A stretch of DNA of 64,000 nucleotides from Leucobacter chinensis (GCF_019049105.1 NZ_JAHQZR010000003.1:62001-126000), one strand, 5' to 3'. Positions 8,737-18,349 are shown, numbered from the stretch's first letter. The notes: a model not told the origin generated them from the letters alone. A program made the numbers and translations.

Positions 8737-9519
8737 ATGCCTACCTACTACGACCCCGGCGCTGACGCCGGTGAAGCCTACGAAGCGCTGCGGGGGCTGG
8801 CCCACGCGAGCCGCCTGTTCGAGCATCCGAAGGACTTGTACGGCGTTGTGGGTGATCTGCTTGGCGGGGTGCGATCGCTGCGGCAGGTACTCGACCAGCT
8901 CGCCATCGCGCACGAATCAAACAGGCCACTGGCCTTCGACGACAACGGCGACCACTCGGCGGGATCCAAAGATGCGCTGGCAGCAGCAGACGAGCTTCAC
9001 CAGGCCGCAACGTTCATTGACCAGGCCGAAGAGCGACTGAACGCGGCGATGTCAGCAGCTGGCCGAATCGCGTGGCATTCCGAGCCTTCCAACAGTCCGG
9101 TGTCAGTCCAGCGCTGGATAAGCGTCTGCTTTCTGCAAGGCGATGACGCAGATGAGCTGCTGCAGATGATCGATGATGAAGGTGCCGATGCCGTGCTGGC
9201 ATATTTAATGAACTGGGACTACGGCGACGAAACCACCCAAGCTGCGCTTGAGAACGGCTACGTTTACGACCTACCGCCCACGGGCCCCCTAGAGCAAGAG
9301 ATCCGTAGCGGAAACTACGACATGACCTTCAGCCACTCGTTCGGCCATGTCGGTCTCTACCGTCTCCACGAGATCAACCCCACCGACGCCATCACGGACG
9401 ACCAGCCCATTCGAGCAGGGGCACTCGCGAATGATTTGCAGCCCACCGCATCACCTTCGTCGTGGTTCGAACACCCTGGCATCGCAGCGGTCAAGCGAGC
9501 GAGGGGTCTGGGGCTGTGA
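8737..9519 (+). CDS. Conjugation-operon protein of unknown function
   Basis: The protein has 260 residues. I start it at ATG 8737 with GGGAG 7 bases upstream. The first 110 residues are helical and contain LRQVLDQLAIAHES and AATFIDQAEERLNAAMS. The second half is acidic (DDADELLQMIDDEGADAV) with aromatic patches. There is no signal peptide, no TM segment and no motif I know. It is coupled to the VirB4 gene by a GTGA overlap, so it is very probably part of the transfer apparatus or its regulation. Confidence 0.65.
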   Translation: MPTYYDPGADAGEAYEALRGLAHASRLFEHPKDLYGVVGDLLGGVRSLRQVLDQLAIAHESNRPLAFDDNGDHSAGSKDALAAADELHQAATFIDQAEERLNAAMSAAGRIAWHSEPSNSPVSVQRWISVCFLQGDDADELLQMIDDEGADAVLAYLMNWDYGDETTQAALENGYVYDLPPTGPLEQEIRSGNYDMTFSHSFGHVGLYRLHEINPTDAITDDQPIRAGALANDLQPTASPSSWFEHPGIAAVKRARGLGL

Positions 9520-11030
9520 ACAAAGACGAGACCGAACGCCTACACACCTCTGTACTCGTCGCACCGACAGCCGAGAAACGTCGCCTGCGTAAACAGCGGA
9601 GCGCGGCAGTCAAGAAACTTCAACTCGAACAACATGAAGCCGAGAAGAGTGCATTGCGCAAGAAGTATGAGTCCGAGAAAGCCGAGCGCCGATCCACCAT
9701 CTACCTGCCGAGCGCAGGCGCGCCCGGCCTTGCCCAGCTACGTTCACCCGGTAAGTTCAAGCTTCCGCGGCATCAGGACACGTCAGCCACCCTGGCAGGT
9801 GCATACCCGTTTCTTGCCGAAGGTGGGCTTGGTTCCGACGGTGTCTTCGTCGGTCAGGATCTCTACTCGGGGGGCTCATTCGTGTACGACCCCTGGGTGC
9901 TTTACGCTCGCGGCCTGATCACTGCACCAAATCTTGTGCTCGCGGGCATCGTTGGCTCCGGTAAGTCATCACTCGCGAAGAGCCTTTACGCGCGCTCACT
10001 TCCGTTTGGGCGACGTGTCTATGTGCCAGGTGATCCCAAGGGCGAGCACACTGCTGTGGCCGAAGCCGTTGGCGGGCGCGCGATCGTGCTCGGGCACGGA
10101 CTCAGCACACGACTTAACCCTCTTGACGAAGGCTACAGACCACTTGGGATGAGTGATGAAACGTGGGCATCGACCGTTGCTGCTCGTCGGCGCGACCTCA
10201 TCGGCGCACTCGCTGAAACGGTGCTCACACGTCCACTGACACCGCTGGAACACACGGCGATTGACACTGCCTTGACCGAGACAGTCCGAGCGAACTCAGT
10301 GCCGATCCTGCCTATGGTCGTAGACCAAATCCTTTCACCAAGTAGCACAGCCGACCCTGACGGTCGCCTGGCAGAAGACGGTCGCCTCGTGGGTCACGCA
10401 CTCCGGCGCCTCGTCGCAGGTGACCTCGCGGGGCTCTTCGACGGGCCATCGACCGTGCAGTTTGACCCGACCCTGCCGATGATCTCACTCGATCTTTCCC
10501 GAGTTGCAGAGAACTCGACCCTCATCTCAGTGCTCATGACCTGTTCTTCAGCGTGGATGGAGTCTGCACTGCTCGACCCAAACGGCGGACAGCGGTGGTG
10601 CATATACGACGAAGCATGGCGACTCATGTCGCACCCTGCACTGCTGAAGCGGATGGATGCGCACTGGCGACTGGCACGCCACTACGGCATCGCCAACATG
10701 CTCATCTTCCACAAGCTCACCGATCTTGAAAACGTCGGCGATCAAGGGTCAGCCATGCGCGCCCTCGCAAACAGCCTGCTTGCGAACGCTGAGACGAGAA
10801 TCATCTACCGGCAAGAGTCCGACCAGCTCGGTGTCACTGCCGCAGCACTCGGACTCACGGGCACTGAGCAGAAACTCTTGCCTGGCCTCGGCGTGGGGCA
10901 GGGGCTCTGGCGGATCAAAGATCGATCTTTCGTGTGCCAGCACCAGCTGCACCCAGCCGAGCTAGAGCTCTTCGACACGACCGGCCGCATGATGAGCGTT
11001 CCCCGCAAGTTCAAGAATTCTGAAGGCTGA
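9516..11030 (+). CDS. VirB4-like type IV secretion ATPase
   Basis: The protein has 504 residues from a GTG that overlaps the previous stop by 4 bases. Walker A is GIVGSGKSS (about 147-155) and Walker B is RWCIYDEAW (about 351-359); the HerA/VirB4-type region MLIFHKLTDL and a late GLGVGQGLW also fit the family. The N-terminus is a charged helix rich in Lys/Arg/Glu. The protein powers pilus assembly and substrate transfer at the inner membrane. It is shorter than Proteobacterial VirB4 (about 800 aa), as expected where the SCO6880-like partner supplies the N-terminal half. The next element is inserted about 70 bases downstream of its stop. Confidence 0.85.
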   Translation: MNKDETERLHTSVLVAPTAEKRRLRKQRSAAVKKLQLEQHEAEKSALRKKYESEKAERRSTIYLPSAGAPGLAQLRSPGKFKLPRHQDTSATLAGAYPFLAEGGLGSDGVFVGQDLYSGGSFVYDPWVLYARGLITAPNLVLAGIVGSGKSSLAKSLYARSLPFGRRVYVPGDPKGEHTAVAEAVGGRAIVLGHGLSTRLNPLDEGYRPLGMSDETWASTVAARRRDLIGALAETVLTRPLTPLEHTAIDTALTETVRANSVPILPMVVDQILSPSSTADPDGRLAEDGRLVGHALRRLVAGDLAGLFDGPSTVQFDPTLPMISLDLSRVAENSTLISVLMTCSSAWMESALLDPNGGQRWCIYDEAWRLMSHPALLKRMDAHWRLARHYGIANMLIFHKLTDLENVGDQGSAMRALANSLLANAETRIIYRQESDQLGVTAAALGLTGTEQKLLPGLGVGQGLWRIKDRSFVCQHQLHPAELELFDTTGRMMSVPRKFKNSEG

Positions 11031-11099
11031 TTCGCGGGAAGATGCGGATCGAGGCACTGTGTGAGGGGTTGTGGAGTTGCATGTTCGTGGAAAATGCGA

Positions 11100-11107
11100 C
11101 CCGACAA
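11100..11107. repeat. Possible left terminal repeat of the As/Cr mobile unit
   Basis: CCCGACAA at this point is repeated in inverted orientation (TTGTCGGG) at 21585-21592. The two copies enclose exactly the metal-resistance genes and the recombinase trio and lie just outside the virB4 stop. An 8-base match between two spacers of this size can occur by chance, so this is only a candidate boundary. Confidence 0.25.
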
Positions 11108-11122
11108 TGCTGATTGGTAACC

Positions 11123-12637
11123 TTAGTGACCGTTCCCGAGCCCACCGGTGAGCCGAGCATGGAAAGCCGTCGTGTAGTCGTTCATGCCGACGAACTCGAC
11201 GGTCTTGCCGTGGTGCTCGTACTTGGTCTGGATCGCGTCGAGCGCGGCGACGGTCGACGCGTCCCAGACGTGCGACTTCGAGAGGTCGATGACCACGCGG
11301 TCCGGGTCGGCCGCGTACTCGAACATCGTGGTCAGGTCGTTGCTGGACGCGAACAGCAGCTGCCCCTCGACGGTGTAGTTCGCGCGGAGCTCTCCGAAGT
11401 GCTCGGTCACCTCGCGGGTGACGTCGACGAGGTGTGCGACGCGGCGCACGAACATGATCGCCGCGACGAAGACGCCGACGATCACGCCGACCGCGAGGTT
11501 GTGGGTCGCGACGACGACGGCGACGGTGATCACCATGACGGCCGTCTCGCTCTTCGGCATCCGCTTCAGGGTGGAGGGGCGGATGGAGTGCCAGTCGAAG
11601 GTGCCGACCGACACCATGATCATCACTGCGACCAGCGCGGCCATCGGGATGATGGCGACCACGTCGCCGAGGACGACGATCAGGATCAGCAGGAACACGC
11701 CGGCGAGGAAGGTCGAGATGCGGGTGCGGGCACCGGACGCCTTGACGTTGATCATGGTCTGACCGATCATCGCGCAGCCGCCCATGCCGCCGAACAGGCC
11801 CGACGCGATGTTCGCGACGCCCTGACCCCAGGACTCGCGGGTCTTGTTCGAGTGAGTGTCGGTGACGTCGTCCACGAGCTTCGCCGTCATCAGCGACTCC
11901 ATGAGCCCCACGAGCGCCATCGCCAGAGCGTACGGGGCGATGATCGTCAGCGTCTCCCACGTGAGCGGCACGTTCGGCACGAACAGCTCCGGCAGGCTCC
12001 TGGGGAGTTCGCCCTGGTCGCCGACGGTCGGCACGTGGATCGCGAAGACCACGACTGCGGCGGTGACGATGATGATCGACACCAGCGGGGCCGGGACCAC
12101 CTTGGTGATCTTCGGCATGAACACCATAATCACGAGTCCCACAGCGACGAGCGGGTACACCATCCAGGGAACGCCGATCAGCTGCGGCAGCTGCGCCGTG
12201 AAGATCAGGATCGCCAGCGCGTTCACGAAGCCGACCATGACGCTGCGCGGGATGAACCGCATCAGCTTCGCGACGCCGAGCACCGCCAGCACGATCTGTA
12301 GGATCCCGGCGAGCAGCACCGTCGCGATGAAGTAATCCATCCCGTACTCGCGCGCCACGGGTGCGATGACCAGCGCGATCGCACCGGTCGCCGCCGTGAT
12401 CATGGCGGGGCGTCCGCCGACGAACGCGATCGTCACCGCCATGATGAAGGACGAGAACAGCCCGACCTTCGGGTCCACTCCGGCGATGATCGAGAAGGAG
12501 ATCGCCTCCGGGATGAGCGCCAGCGCGACAACGAGGCCGGCCAGGACCTCGCGGGTGAGGATCCGCGGGCTCTTCAGTGCAGTCAGCACCGACGGCTCGG
12601 GCCGGTATCGCGTCTTGTCGTCAGTCATGGTCGTCAT
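11123..12637 (-). CDS. SulP-family anion transporter with C-terminal STAS domain
   Basis: The protein has 504 residues from ATG 12637 (GGGAGG upstream; the longer frame to 12778 has no such site). It starts with a SulP core of about 10-12 helices including [20 protein letters not shown], the family signature near the first helices, and [12 protein letters not shown]-like segments. It ends in a STAS domain (about 410-500: [20 protein letters not shown]). SulP proteins move sulfate, bicarbonate or similar anions across the cytoplasmic membrane; in this oxyanion-resistance unit sulfate, chromate or molybdate are also possible. It is divergent from the MerR regulator. Confidence 0.85.
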   Translation of the reverse strand: MTTMTDDKTRYRPEPSVLTALKSPRILTREVLAGLVVALALIPEAISFSIIAGVDPKVGLFSSFIMAVTIAFVGGRPAMITAATGAIALVIAPVAREYGMDYFIATVLLAGILQIVLAVLGVAKLMRFIPRSVMVGFVNALAILIFTAQLPQLIGVPWMVYPLVAVGLVIMVFMPKITKVVPAPLVSIIIVTAAVVVFAIHVPTVGDQGELPRSLPELFVPNVPLTWETLTIIAPYALAMALVGLMESLMTAKLVDDVTDTHSNKTRESWGQGVANIASGLFGGMGGCAMIGQTMINVKASGARTRISTFLAGVFLLILIVVLGDVVAIIPMAALVAVMIMVSVGTFDWHSIRPSTLKRMPKSETAVMVITVAVVVATHNLAVGVIVGVFVAAIMFVRRVAHLVDVTREVTEHFGELRANYTVEGQLLFASSNDLTTMFEYAADPDRVVIDLSKSHVWDASTVAALDAIQTKYEHHGKTVEFVGMNDYTTAFHARLTGGLGNGH

Positions 12638-12780
12638 GAGTCGGGCCTCCCAGGGATCGAGATGGGTCGATGTGACACCATCAAAAGCGTGAGTGCGCGT
12701 CGACGCGCGCCTGACAGCACCCCGTTCGGGGCTGGCGGTCGGGATGAAGCCCGCCAGAACATGCGGGCACGACAGCAACC

Positions 12781-12795
12781 CTAACGTAACGTTAG
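12781..12795. promoter_or_regulatory. MerR-type operator dyad in the sulP/merR divergent promoter region
   Basis: The sequence CTAACGTAACGTTAG is a perfect palindrome with one central base (7+1+7). It lies 32 bases upstream of the merR ATG and 144 bases upstream of the sulP start. MerR proteins bind such dyads within the promoter spacer, so this is the natural target of the adjacent regulator. Control of sulP as well as merR is inferred from the shared intergenic region. Confidence 0.6.
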
Positions 12796-12826
12796 TGTTG
12801 GATGCGAGTTAAAGAGGAGCTGAGCC

Positions 12827-13210
12827 ATGCCCGGAGCCGGGATGATGCAGATCGGGGAACTGGCCGAGCGCACGGAACTGTCCTTGAGGACACTGCGCCA
12901 CTACGACGAGATCGGCCTGCTGGAACCCACGGGCCGCTCCGAGGGCGGTTTCCGCCTCTACACCGAGGACGACTACGAACGGCTCATGCTCATCCGCCGG
13001 ATGAAGCCGCTCGGGTATTCACTGGAGCAGATGGGCGATCTGCTGCGGGCGCTAGACGCCGACCAGGCCAAAGGCTCCGTCAGGACTGAGGCCGCTCAGC
13101 TCCTCGCCGAGTTCCTCACCGACGCGGAGCAGAGACGGGCGAAGCTCGAGAAGCAGCTCGCCGCGGCCGATGAGTTCATCGGCCTGCTGGGTAAACGTAT
13201 CAGGGCATGA
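12827..13210 (+). CDS. MerR-family transcriptional regulator
   Basis: The protein has 127 residues. The winged HTH is at the N-terminus (MQIGELAERTELSLRTLRHY then YDEIGLLEPTGR, about 7-40, and GGFRLYTEDD), followed by the long dimerisation helix (about 85-120). There is no cysteine anywhere, so it cannot be a thiol-based metal sensor like MerR or CueR; a small anion or organic ligand is more likely. AGAGGAG precedes the ATG. It is divergent from sulP and abuts the chrA stop on the other strand with no gap. Confidence 0.9.
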   Translation: MPGAGMMQIGELAERTELSLRTLRHYDEIGLLEPTGRSEGGFRLYTEDDYERLMLIRRMKPLGYSLEQMGDLLRALDADQAKGSVRTEAAQLLAEFLTDAEQRRAKLEKQLAAADEFIGLLGKRIRA

Positions 13211-14449
13211 TCACGCCCAGGCGAGGCCGATCCCGGCGACGCCCGCGATGACGCCTGCCGCAGCTCCGGTGAGAACGGCAATCCATGCCGGGAATTTCCA
13301 GACGGTGAGCATGAGGAAGCACCCGAGCGCGATGATCAAAGGTGCGAGTCCAGTCACGCCGGATGTGATCACGGGCGTCCACAGCGCGGCGGCGAGTATA
13401 CCGACCACCGCGGCATTCGCGCCGGCCATCGCTGAGCGGACCATGTGGTTCCCGCGGAGGCGCGCCCAGAAGGGAAGCACGCCGATCAGGAGCAGCAGGC
13501 CGGGAAGGAAGACCGCGACGAGGGCGAGGAGCGCCGCGAGCGGTGCTGCCCATCCGTCCAGCATCTCGAAGCCGAGGTAGGCCGCGAAGGTGAACATCGG
13601 GCCGGGCGCGGCTTGCGCCGCACCGTAGCCGGCCAGGAACTGATCCTGGCTGACCGCACCCGCGACGGCCGGTTCCGCCTGCAGCAGCGGAAGGACGACG
13701 TGCCCGCCCCCGAAGACGAGCGCGCCGGCGCGGGTGAATGCGTCCGCAATCCCGAACCAGGTGTTGCGCGTCAGCGCAGTGACGACAGGCAGTGCGACGA
13801 GTAACACGCCGAGCGCAACCAAACACGAGGCTCCGAGTCGCCGCGAAACGCGCAAGGCAAGCGGCTCGGACACTGCGACGTCGATCCGGCGGCACCAGAG
13901 GATCCCCGCGGTCAGGCCTAGGAAGATCGAGGCGAGCTGACCGAAATTCCCCGGCAGTAGCAGCGCCAGCACCGCGGCGGCGACACCGATCAGGGCGCGG
14001 CGGACGTCGGGCGTGAGCGTGCGGGCCATCCCTAGCACTGCGTGCGCGACGACCGCGACGGCGACTGCCGTGAGTCCCAGGAGAAGCCCCGCGCCCACCG
14101 GGCCTTCCAGGGAGACCGCGCCGATCGCGAAGAGCACGAGCAGTAGTGCGGACGGCAGCGTGAACGCCGCCCACGCTGCAACCGCCCCACGGAAGCCTGC
14201 GCGCACGAGGCCGAGCGCGAAGCCCACTTGGCTCGACGCCGGCCCGGGGAGGAACTGGCACAGGGCGACGAGCTCGGCGTATTGCGAATCACTCACCCAT
14301 CTCCGTCTGGCAACGAGCTCCTCGCGGAAGTAGCCGAGATGTGCGACGGGGCCGCCGAACGACGTCACGCCGAGCTTCGCGAACGCCCGGAACACCTCGC
14401 CGACGCCGCCGCGCTCAGCGGACGGACGTGAGTCCACCGCTCGGCTCAC
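13211..14449 (-). CDS. chrA: Chromate transporter ChrA
   Basis: The protein has 412 residues with the two-domain CHR architecture: the N-domain signature FGGPVAHLGYF (about 32-42) and the C-domain counterpart FGGGHVVLPLLQAE (about 245), each followed by multiple membrane helices. It exports chromate at the cytoplasmic membrane. The GTG start overlaps the arsC stop by 4 bases, making it the last gene of the trxB-trxA-acr3-arsRC-arsC operon. Linkage of chromate export to arsenate detoxification in one transcript is a notable arrangement. Confidence 0.9.
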   Translation of the reverse strand: MSRAVDSRPSAERGGVGEVFRAFAKLGVTSFGGPVAHLGYFREELVARRRWVSDSQYAELVALCQFLPGPASSQVGFALGLVRAGFRGAVAAWAAFTLPSALLLVLFAIGAVSLEGPVGAGLLLGLTAVAVAVVAHAVLGMARTLTPDVRRALIGVAAAVLALLLPGNFGQLASIFLGLTAGILWCRRIDVAVSEPLALRVSRRLGASCLVALGVLLVALPVVTALTRNTWFGIADAFTRAGALVFGGGHVVLPLLQAEPAVAGAVSQDQFLAGYGAAQAAPGPMFTFAAYLGFEMLDGWAAPLAALLALVAVFLPGLLLLIGVLPFWARLRGNHMVRSAMAGANAAVVGILAAALWTPVITSGVTGLAPLIIALGCFLMLTVWKFPAWIAVLTGAAAGVIAGVAGIGLAWA

Positions 14450-14856
14450 TTCGCGAGCAGTTCCGTCAGCAGTGTTTCGACGCGGTCCTTGATCTCGTCG
14501 CGAATCGGGCGCACCGACTCAATGCCTTGCACCGCTGGGTCATCGAGTTTCCAGTCCTCGTAGCGCTTGCCTGGGAAGAACGGGCACGCGTCGCCGCAGC
14601 CCATCGTGATCACGACGTCGGAGTCCTGCACCGCTTCGGCGGTGAGCACCTTGGGCTGTTCGGCGGTGATGTCGATGCCCTCTTCGCGCATCGCTTCGAC
14701 GGCGACAGGGTTGATCTGGTCGGCGGGCATGGATCCGGCCGAACGGACCTCGACCCGGTCGCCCGCGAGATGGCGGAGGTAGCCGGCGGCCATCTGGGAG
14801 CGGCCGGCGTTGTGGACGCAGACGAACAGGACGGAGGGTTTCTGGATTTCGGTCAT
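14446..14856 (-). CDS. arsC: Arsenate reductase, low-molecular-weight phosphatase (thioredoxin) type
   Basis: The protein has 136 residues from ATG 14856, which has AAGGAG 7 bases upstream; the TTG five codons earlier lies inside that ribosome site and is rejected. The P-loop CVHNAGRS (about 13-20) is the CX5R nucleophile motif; MGCGDACPFFPG (about 85-96) supplies the additional cysteines that relay electrons. It reduces arsenate to arsenite using thioredoxin, and trxA/trxB are in the same operon. It is a second ArsC domain beside that in the adjacent fusion protein. Confidence 0.9.
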   Translation of the reverse strand: MTEIQKPSVLFVCVHNAGRSQMAAGYLRHLAGDRVEVRSAGSMPADQINPVAVEAMREEGIDITAEQPKVLTAEAVQDSDVVITMGCGDACPFFPGKRYEDWKLDDPAVQGIESVRPIRDEIKDRVETLLTELLAK

Positions 14857-14867
14857 GACGGGCTCCT

Positions 14868-15872
14868 TCAAGCCTTGCTGGTGAGAGTGGCGAGGAGGCC
14901 GCGGACGCGGCCCTCGATGTCCTGGCGGATCGCTTCGACGCCCTCGGGCGAGGCCAGCGCAGGGTCGCCGACGGCCCAGTCCTCGTACCGGACGCCGGGA
15001 ATGATCGGGCAGACGTCGCCGCAGCCCATCGTGACCACCACGTCCGCCGCGCGCACGGCGTCATCGGTGAGCGGCTTCGGAAACGCCGTCCCGGGCTCCT
15101 GCGCGCCCTCGAGCTCGGTGAGCAGCGAGCGCACGTGCGGATGCACGTCCGACGCAGGGGTGGAACCGGCGGAGCGTGCGACCACGCGGCCGTCGGCGAG
15201 CTGATTGACGATCGCGGCGGCGAGCTGGGAGCGGCCCGCGTTCTGCACGCACACGAACAGCACCTGTGGCACCCCGGTGGTTCGGTCACGGGTCAGGTCG
15301 GCGAGGCGCTGGCGGGCGAACCGTTCGGTCAGCGGGATCATGTGCACCGTCAGCTTCGCCGAACGCACCAGGCCCGCGTAGGACTCACGCACGATCGCGA
15401 TCACGAGATCCCGGTTCAGCCCGGTCAGCTCATCTGCGAGCTCCTCCGCGAGACGGGTCACCCGTGCATCCATCTGCAGCAAGGCCTCGGCCCGTGCCGC
15501 GGCGTCTTCGGGCTCCTCGGTGACGGCCGCGGCGGGCGCGAACGCGTCGAGGAGAGCCGCGACGGCGCGCTGCTTGCCCGGGGCGATCCGGTACCAAACC
15601 CAGGTGCCGCGCCGCTCGGACAGCAGCATCCCGGTCTCCTTCAACACCTTCAAATGGTGGGAGACGGTCGGCTGCGACACTTCGGCGAGGTCGGCGAGAT
15701 CGCACACGCAAGACTCGCCGCGCGGGTCAGTCGCGATCGCGGACAGCATCCGCAGCCGCAGCGGGTCAGCGAGCGCCTTCAGCGCGCCGGCCACGGTCGT
15801 AGCTGCTTCGGTCCCGATAGCGTGCGCCGTGGACGGCGCGCACGCGTCGGCGATGACGGCGGTGTCGGTCAT
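14868..15872 (-). CDS. ArsR repressor-arsenate reductase fusion protein
   Basis: The protein has 334 residues. Residues 20-110 are an ArsR/SmtB winged HTH with the arsenite-sensing pair ESCVCDL (Cys55, Cys57) and recognition helix SQPTVSHHLKVL. Residues about 125-200 form a helical linker like the N-terminal domain of some actinobacterial phosphatases. Residues 203-334 are an LMW-phosphatase arsenate reductase with CVQNAGRS (about 208-215) and MGCGDVCPIIPG. One polypeptide therefore contains both the arsenite sensor and the enzyme making arsenite. The ATG overlaps the acr3 stop by 4 bases; the much longer upstream frame is antisense-like shadow of acr3. Confidence 0.88.
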   Translation of the reverse strand: MTDTAVIADACAPSTAHAIGTEAATTVAGALKALADPLRLRMLSAIATDPRGESCVCDLADLAEVSQPTVSHHLKVLKETGMLLSERRGTWVWYRIAPGKQRAVAALLDAFAPAAAVTEEPEDAAARAEALLQMDARVTRLAEELADELTGLNRDLVIAIVRESYAGLVRSAKLTVHMIPLTERFARQRLADLTRDRTTGVPQVLFVCVQNAGRSQLAAAIVNQLADGRVVARSAGSTPASDVHPHVRSLLTELEGAQEPGTAFPKPLTDDAVRAADVVVTMGCGDVCPIIPGVRYEDWAVGDPALASPEGVEAIRQDIEGRVRGLLATLTSKA

Positions 15873-16966
15873 GACGTCCTCGATTCGGTGGCGGTAGTGG
15901 CGTAGGGGTCGGTGTGGAACCAGGCTCGTGCGGCCCAGAGCGAGACGTAGACGAGGGCCACGAGCACGGGCACTTCGATGAGGGGGCCGACGACGCCGGC
16001 GAGGGCTTGCCCGGACGTAGCGCCGAAGGTGCCGATCGCGACCGCGATCGCGAGCTCGAAGTTGTTGCCCGCCGCGGTGAACGCGAGCGTCGTCGACCGG
16101 GCATAGCCGAGCCCGAGCGCCTTGCCGAGCAGGATGCCGGCGAACCACATCAGTGCGAAGTAGATCAGCAGCGGTAGCGCGATCCTGGCGACGTCGAGCG
16201 GCTTCGAGGTGACTTGTTCGCCTTGCAGGGCGAACAGCAGCACGATGGTGAACAGCAGCCCGTAGAGCGCCCACGGCCCGATCCTCGGGAGGAACTTCTC
16301 TTCGTACCAGTCGCGCCCCTTGCGCTTCTCGCCGATGAAGCGGGACGCGAAGCCCGCGATGAGCGGGATCCCGAGGAACACGAGCACGTTCAGCGCGATC
16401 TGCCAGACCGAGATCTCCAGTCCCTGTGCGTCCAGGCCCAGCCAGCCCGGCAGCACAGTCAGGTAGAACCAGCCCAGCACCGAGAACATCACGACCTGGA
16501 AGACCGAGTTGATCGCGACGAGCACCGCGGTCGCCTCGCGGTCGCCGCAGGCGAGGTCGTTCCAGATCACGACCATAGCGATGCATCGGGCGAGGCCGAC
16601 GATGATTAGCCCGGTCCGGTACTCGGGCAGGTCCGGCAGGAAGATCCACGCGAGCGCGAACATCACCGCGGGCCCGACGAGCCAGTTCAGCACGAGCGAG
16701 GAGACCAGGAGCTTCTTGTCACCCGTGACGGCTGCGACCTTGTCGTAGCGGACCTTCGCGAGCACGGGGTACATCATCACCAGCAGGCCCAGCCCGATCG
16801 GGACCGAGATCCCGCCGACCTCCATCGCAGACAGCGCGTCGGAGAGCGCCGGCACGAACCGGCCGAGCACGAGGCCGGCGACCATCGCGAGGCCGATCCA
16901 GAGCGGCAGCCACTTGTCGAGGGTGGAGAGCCGTTTCGGGGTGGTGCGGGTCAGGGCGTCGGTCAT
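15869..16966 (-). CDS. acr3: ACR3-family arsenite efflux transporter
   Basis: The protein has 365 residues from ATG 16966. It is a ten-helix BART-fold carrier with the diagnostic GLARCIAMVVIWNDLACGD segment; the cysteine in GLARC is the essential thiolate of ACR3. It exports arsenite from the cytoplasm. The start overlaps the trxA stop and the end overlaps the arsR-arsC fusion start, each by 4 bases, so translation is tightly coupled. An in-frame extension upstream to 17197 is shadow of trxA. Confidence 0.93.
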   Translation of the reverse strand: MTDALTRTTPKRLSTLDKWLPLWIGLAMVAGLVLGRFVPALSDALSAMEVGGISVPIGLGLLVMMYPVLAKVRYDKVAAVTGDKKLLVSSLVLNWLVGPAVMFALAWIFLPDLPEYRTGLIIVGLARCIAMVVIWNDLACGDREATAVLVAINSVFQVVMFSVLGWFYLTVLPGWLGLDAQGLEISVWQIALNVLVFLGIPLIAGFASRFIGEKRKGRDWYEEKFLPRIGPWALYGLLFTIVLLFALQGEQVTSKPLDVARIALPLLIYFALMWFAGILLGKALGLGYARSTTLAFTAAGNNFELAIAVAIGTFGATSGQALAGVVGPLIEVPVLVALVYVSLWAARAWFHTDPYATTATESRTS

Positions 16967-17289
16967 GCGAGCAGCTCCTCGAGCTTCGCGACGTAGACGG
17001 GTTTCGGGTGCGCGCCGATCAGCACGTCGACACGTTCCCCGTTCCGGTAGAAGCCGAGGGTCGGGATCGAGGTCACGCCGGCCGCGGTCACGGTCTCGGG
17101 GTTCTGGTCGGCGTCGATCTTCACGATCTTCACCCGGCCCTCGTACTCGCCGGCGAGCTGGTCCAGGATCGGGGCGATCGCCCTGCACGGGCCGCACCAG
17201 GTCGCCCAGATGTCGACCACGACGGGCAGCTCGGACTCGAGCACCTCGGCCTGGAAGGTGGCGTCGGTGACGGGGGTGACGGTGCTCAT
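16963..17289 (-). CDS. trxA: Thioredoxin
   Basis: The protein has 108 residues with the active site [11 protein letters not shown] (about 31-41), the cis-proline loop [12 protein letters not shown], and the usual length of thioredoxin. It is the reductant for the two LMW-type arsenate reductases in this operon. Its ATG overlaps the trxB stop by 4 bases. An upstream extension of the frame is trxB shadow. Confidence 0.95.
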   Translation of the reverse strand: MSTVTPVTDATFQAEVLESELPVVVDIWATWCGPCRAIAPILDQLAGEYEGRVKIVKIDADQNPETVTAAGVTSIPTLGFYRNGERVDVLIGAHPKPVYVAKLEELLA

Positions 17290-18260
17290 ACGGAGACCTC
17301 CAGAACAGGCTCGGAAACGGTGGCGGGTGCGAGGTGCGACAGGTAGTGCTGGGCGTCCTGCGCGGCCGCGCAGCCGGTGCCCGCGGCGGTGATCGCCTGC
17401 CGATACGTGTGGTCGACGAGATCCCCGGCCGCGAACACCCCGGCCAGATTCGTCCGCGTCGACGGGTGCGCGACCCGCACGTACCCGTCCGCGTCGGTGT
17501 CGACCTGCCCAGTCACGAGCTCGGAGCGCGGGTCGTGCCCGATCGCGACGAACACCCCCGTCGCGTCGAGCCTCCGCTCGGCCCCGGTGATCGTGTCGCG
17601 CAGCGTGAGCCCGGTGACCTGCTGGTCGCCGAGGATCGCGGCGACCTCGCTGTTCCAGGCGACCTCGATCTTCGGATCGTCCAGCACGCGCTGTGCCATG
17701 ATTCTCGACGCTCGGAACTCGTCCCGGCGGTGCACGACGGTGACTTTCGATGCGAACCGGGTGAGGAACAGCGCCTCCTCCATCGCGGAATCCCCGCCAC
17801 CGATCACGGCGATCTCCTTGTCGCGGAAGAAGAACCCGTCGCAGGTCGCGCACCAGGACACTCCGTGCCCCGACAGGCGCTCTTCCTCGGGGAGGCCGAG
17901 CTTGCGGTACGCGGAACCCATCGTCAGGATCACCGCCCGCGCCCGGTACGTCATCCCGGCACCCGTCTCGAGGGTCTTCACATCGCCGTCGAGAACAAGG
18001 CGGGCCGCGTCGTCGTACACGATCTCGGCGCCGAACCGCTCAGCCTGCGCCCGCATCGACTCCATCAGCTCTGGCCCCTGCACGCCATCGACAAAGCCCG
18101 GGAAGTTCTCCACCTCGGTCGTCGTCATCAACGCACCGCCCGCGGTCACCGAGCCCGCGATCACGACCGGAGCGAGACCCGCGCGGGCGGCATAGACCGC
18201 GGCAGTGTATCCAGCGGGGCCGGACCCGACGATGACCAGCTCGACTTCTTGATTCGACAT
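17286..18260 (-). CDS. trxB: Thioredoxin reductase (NADPH)
   Basis: The protein has 324 residues: FAD-binding [18 protein letters not shown] near the N-terminus, redox-active [10 protein letters not shown] (about 133-142), the NADPH-binding [10 protein letters not shown] and a C-terminal FAD loop [13 protein letters not shown]. It is the first gene of the arsenic/chromate operon and recycles the adjacent thioredoxin. There is no Shine-Dalgarno sequence before the ATG, and a -10-like TATAGA ends only 3 bases from it, so the transcript is probably leaderless. Confidence 0.95.
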   Translation of the reverse strand: MSNQEVELVIVGSGPAGYTAAVYAARAGLAPVVIAGSVTAGGALMTTTEVENFPGFVDGVQGPELMESMRAQAERFGAEIVYDDAARLVLDGDVKTLETGAGMTYRARAVILTMGSAYRKLGLPEEERLSGHGVSWCATCDGFFFRDKEIAVIGGGDSAMEEALFLTRFASKVTVVHRRDEFRASRIMAQRVLDDPKIEVAWNSEVAAILGDQQVTGLTLRDTITGAERRLDATGVFVAIGHDPRSELVTGQVDTDADGYVRVAHPSTRTNLAGVFAAGDLVDHTYRQAITAAGTGCAAAQDAQHYLSHLAPATVSEPVLEVSV

Positions 18261-18295
18261 GTATCTATATTGACTTGTATCGAATCAGACGGCAA
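18261..18295 (-). promoter_or_regulatory. Predicted promoter/operator of the trxB-acr3-chrA operon
   Basis: On the minus strand a TTGCCG (18290-18295) is followed, with a long 20-base spacer, by TATAGA (18264-18269), 3 bases from the trxB ATG. The spacer and -10 hold two direct copies of GATAC (18261-18265 and 18277-18281, read on this strand). ArsR-type repressors commonly sit over the -10, so this is where the ArsR-ArsC fusion would be expected to bind. The leaderless start is inferred from the lack of any ribosome site. Confidence 0.45.
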
Positions 18296-18349
18296 GTCTG
18301 CGCGGCGCGTCTGGGCGGGTGTTTGCCGAAGGTTCACCTTCCGAGGCGG

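Noticed and set aside
11114-12301. 395-codon + strand frame rich in Asp, His and Arg
   Set aside because: Composition is that of a GC-rich antisense shadow of the SulP gene; no ribosome site and no known domain.
14868-16649. 593-codon minus frame ending at the ArsR-ArsC stop
   Set aside because: Only the part from ATG 15872 is protein-like; the upstream 259 codons are acr3 read in another frame.
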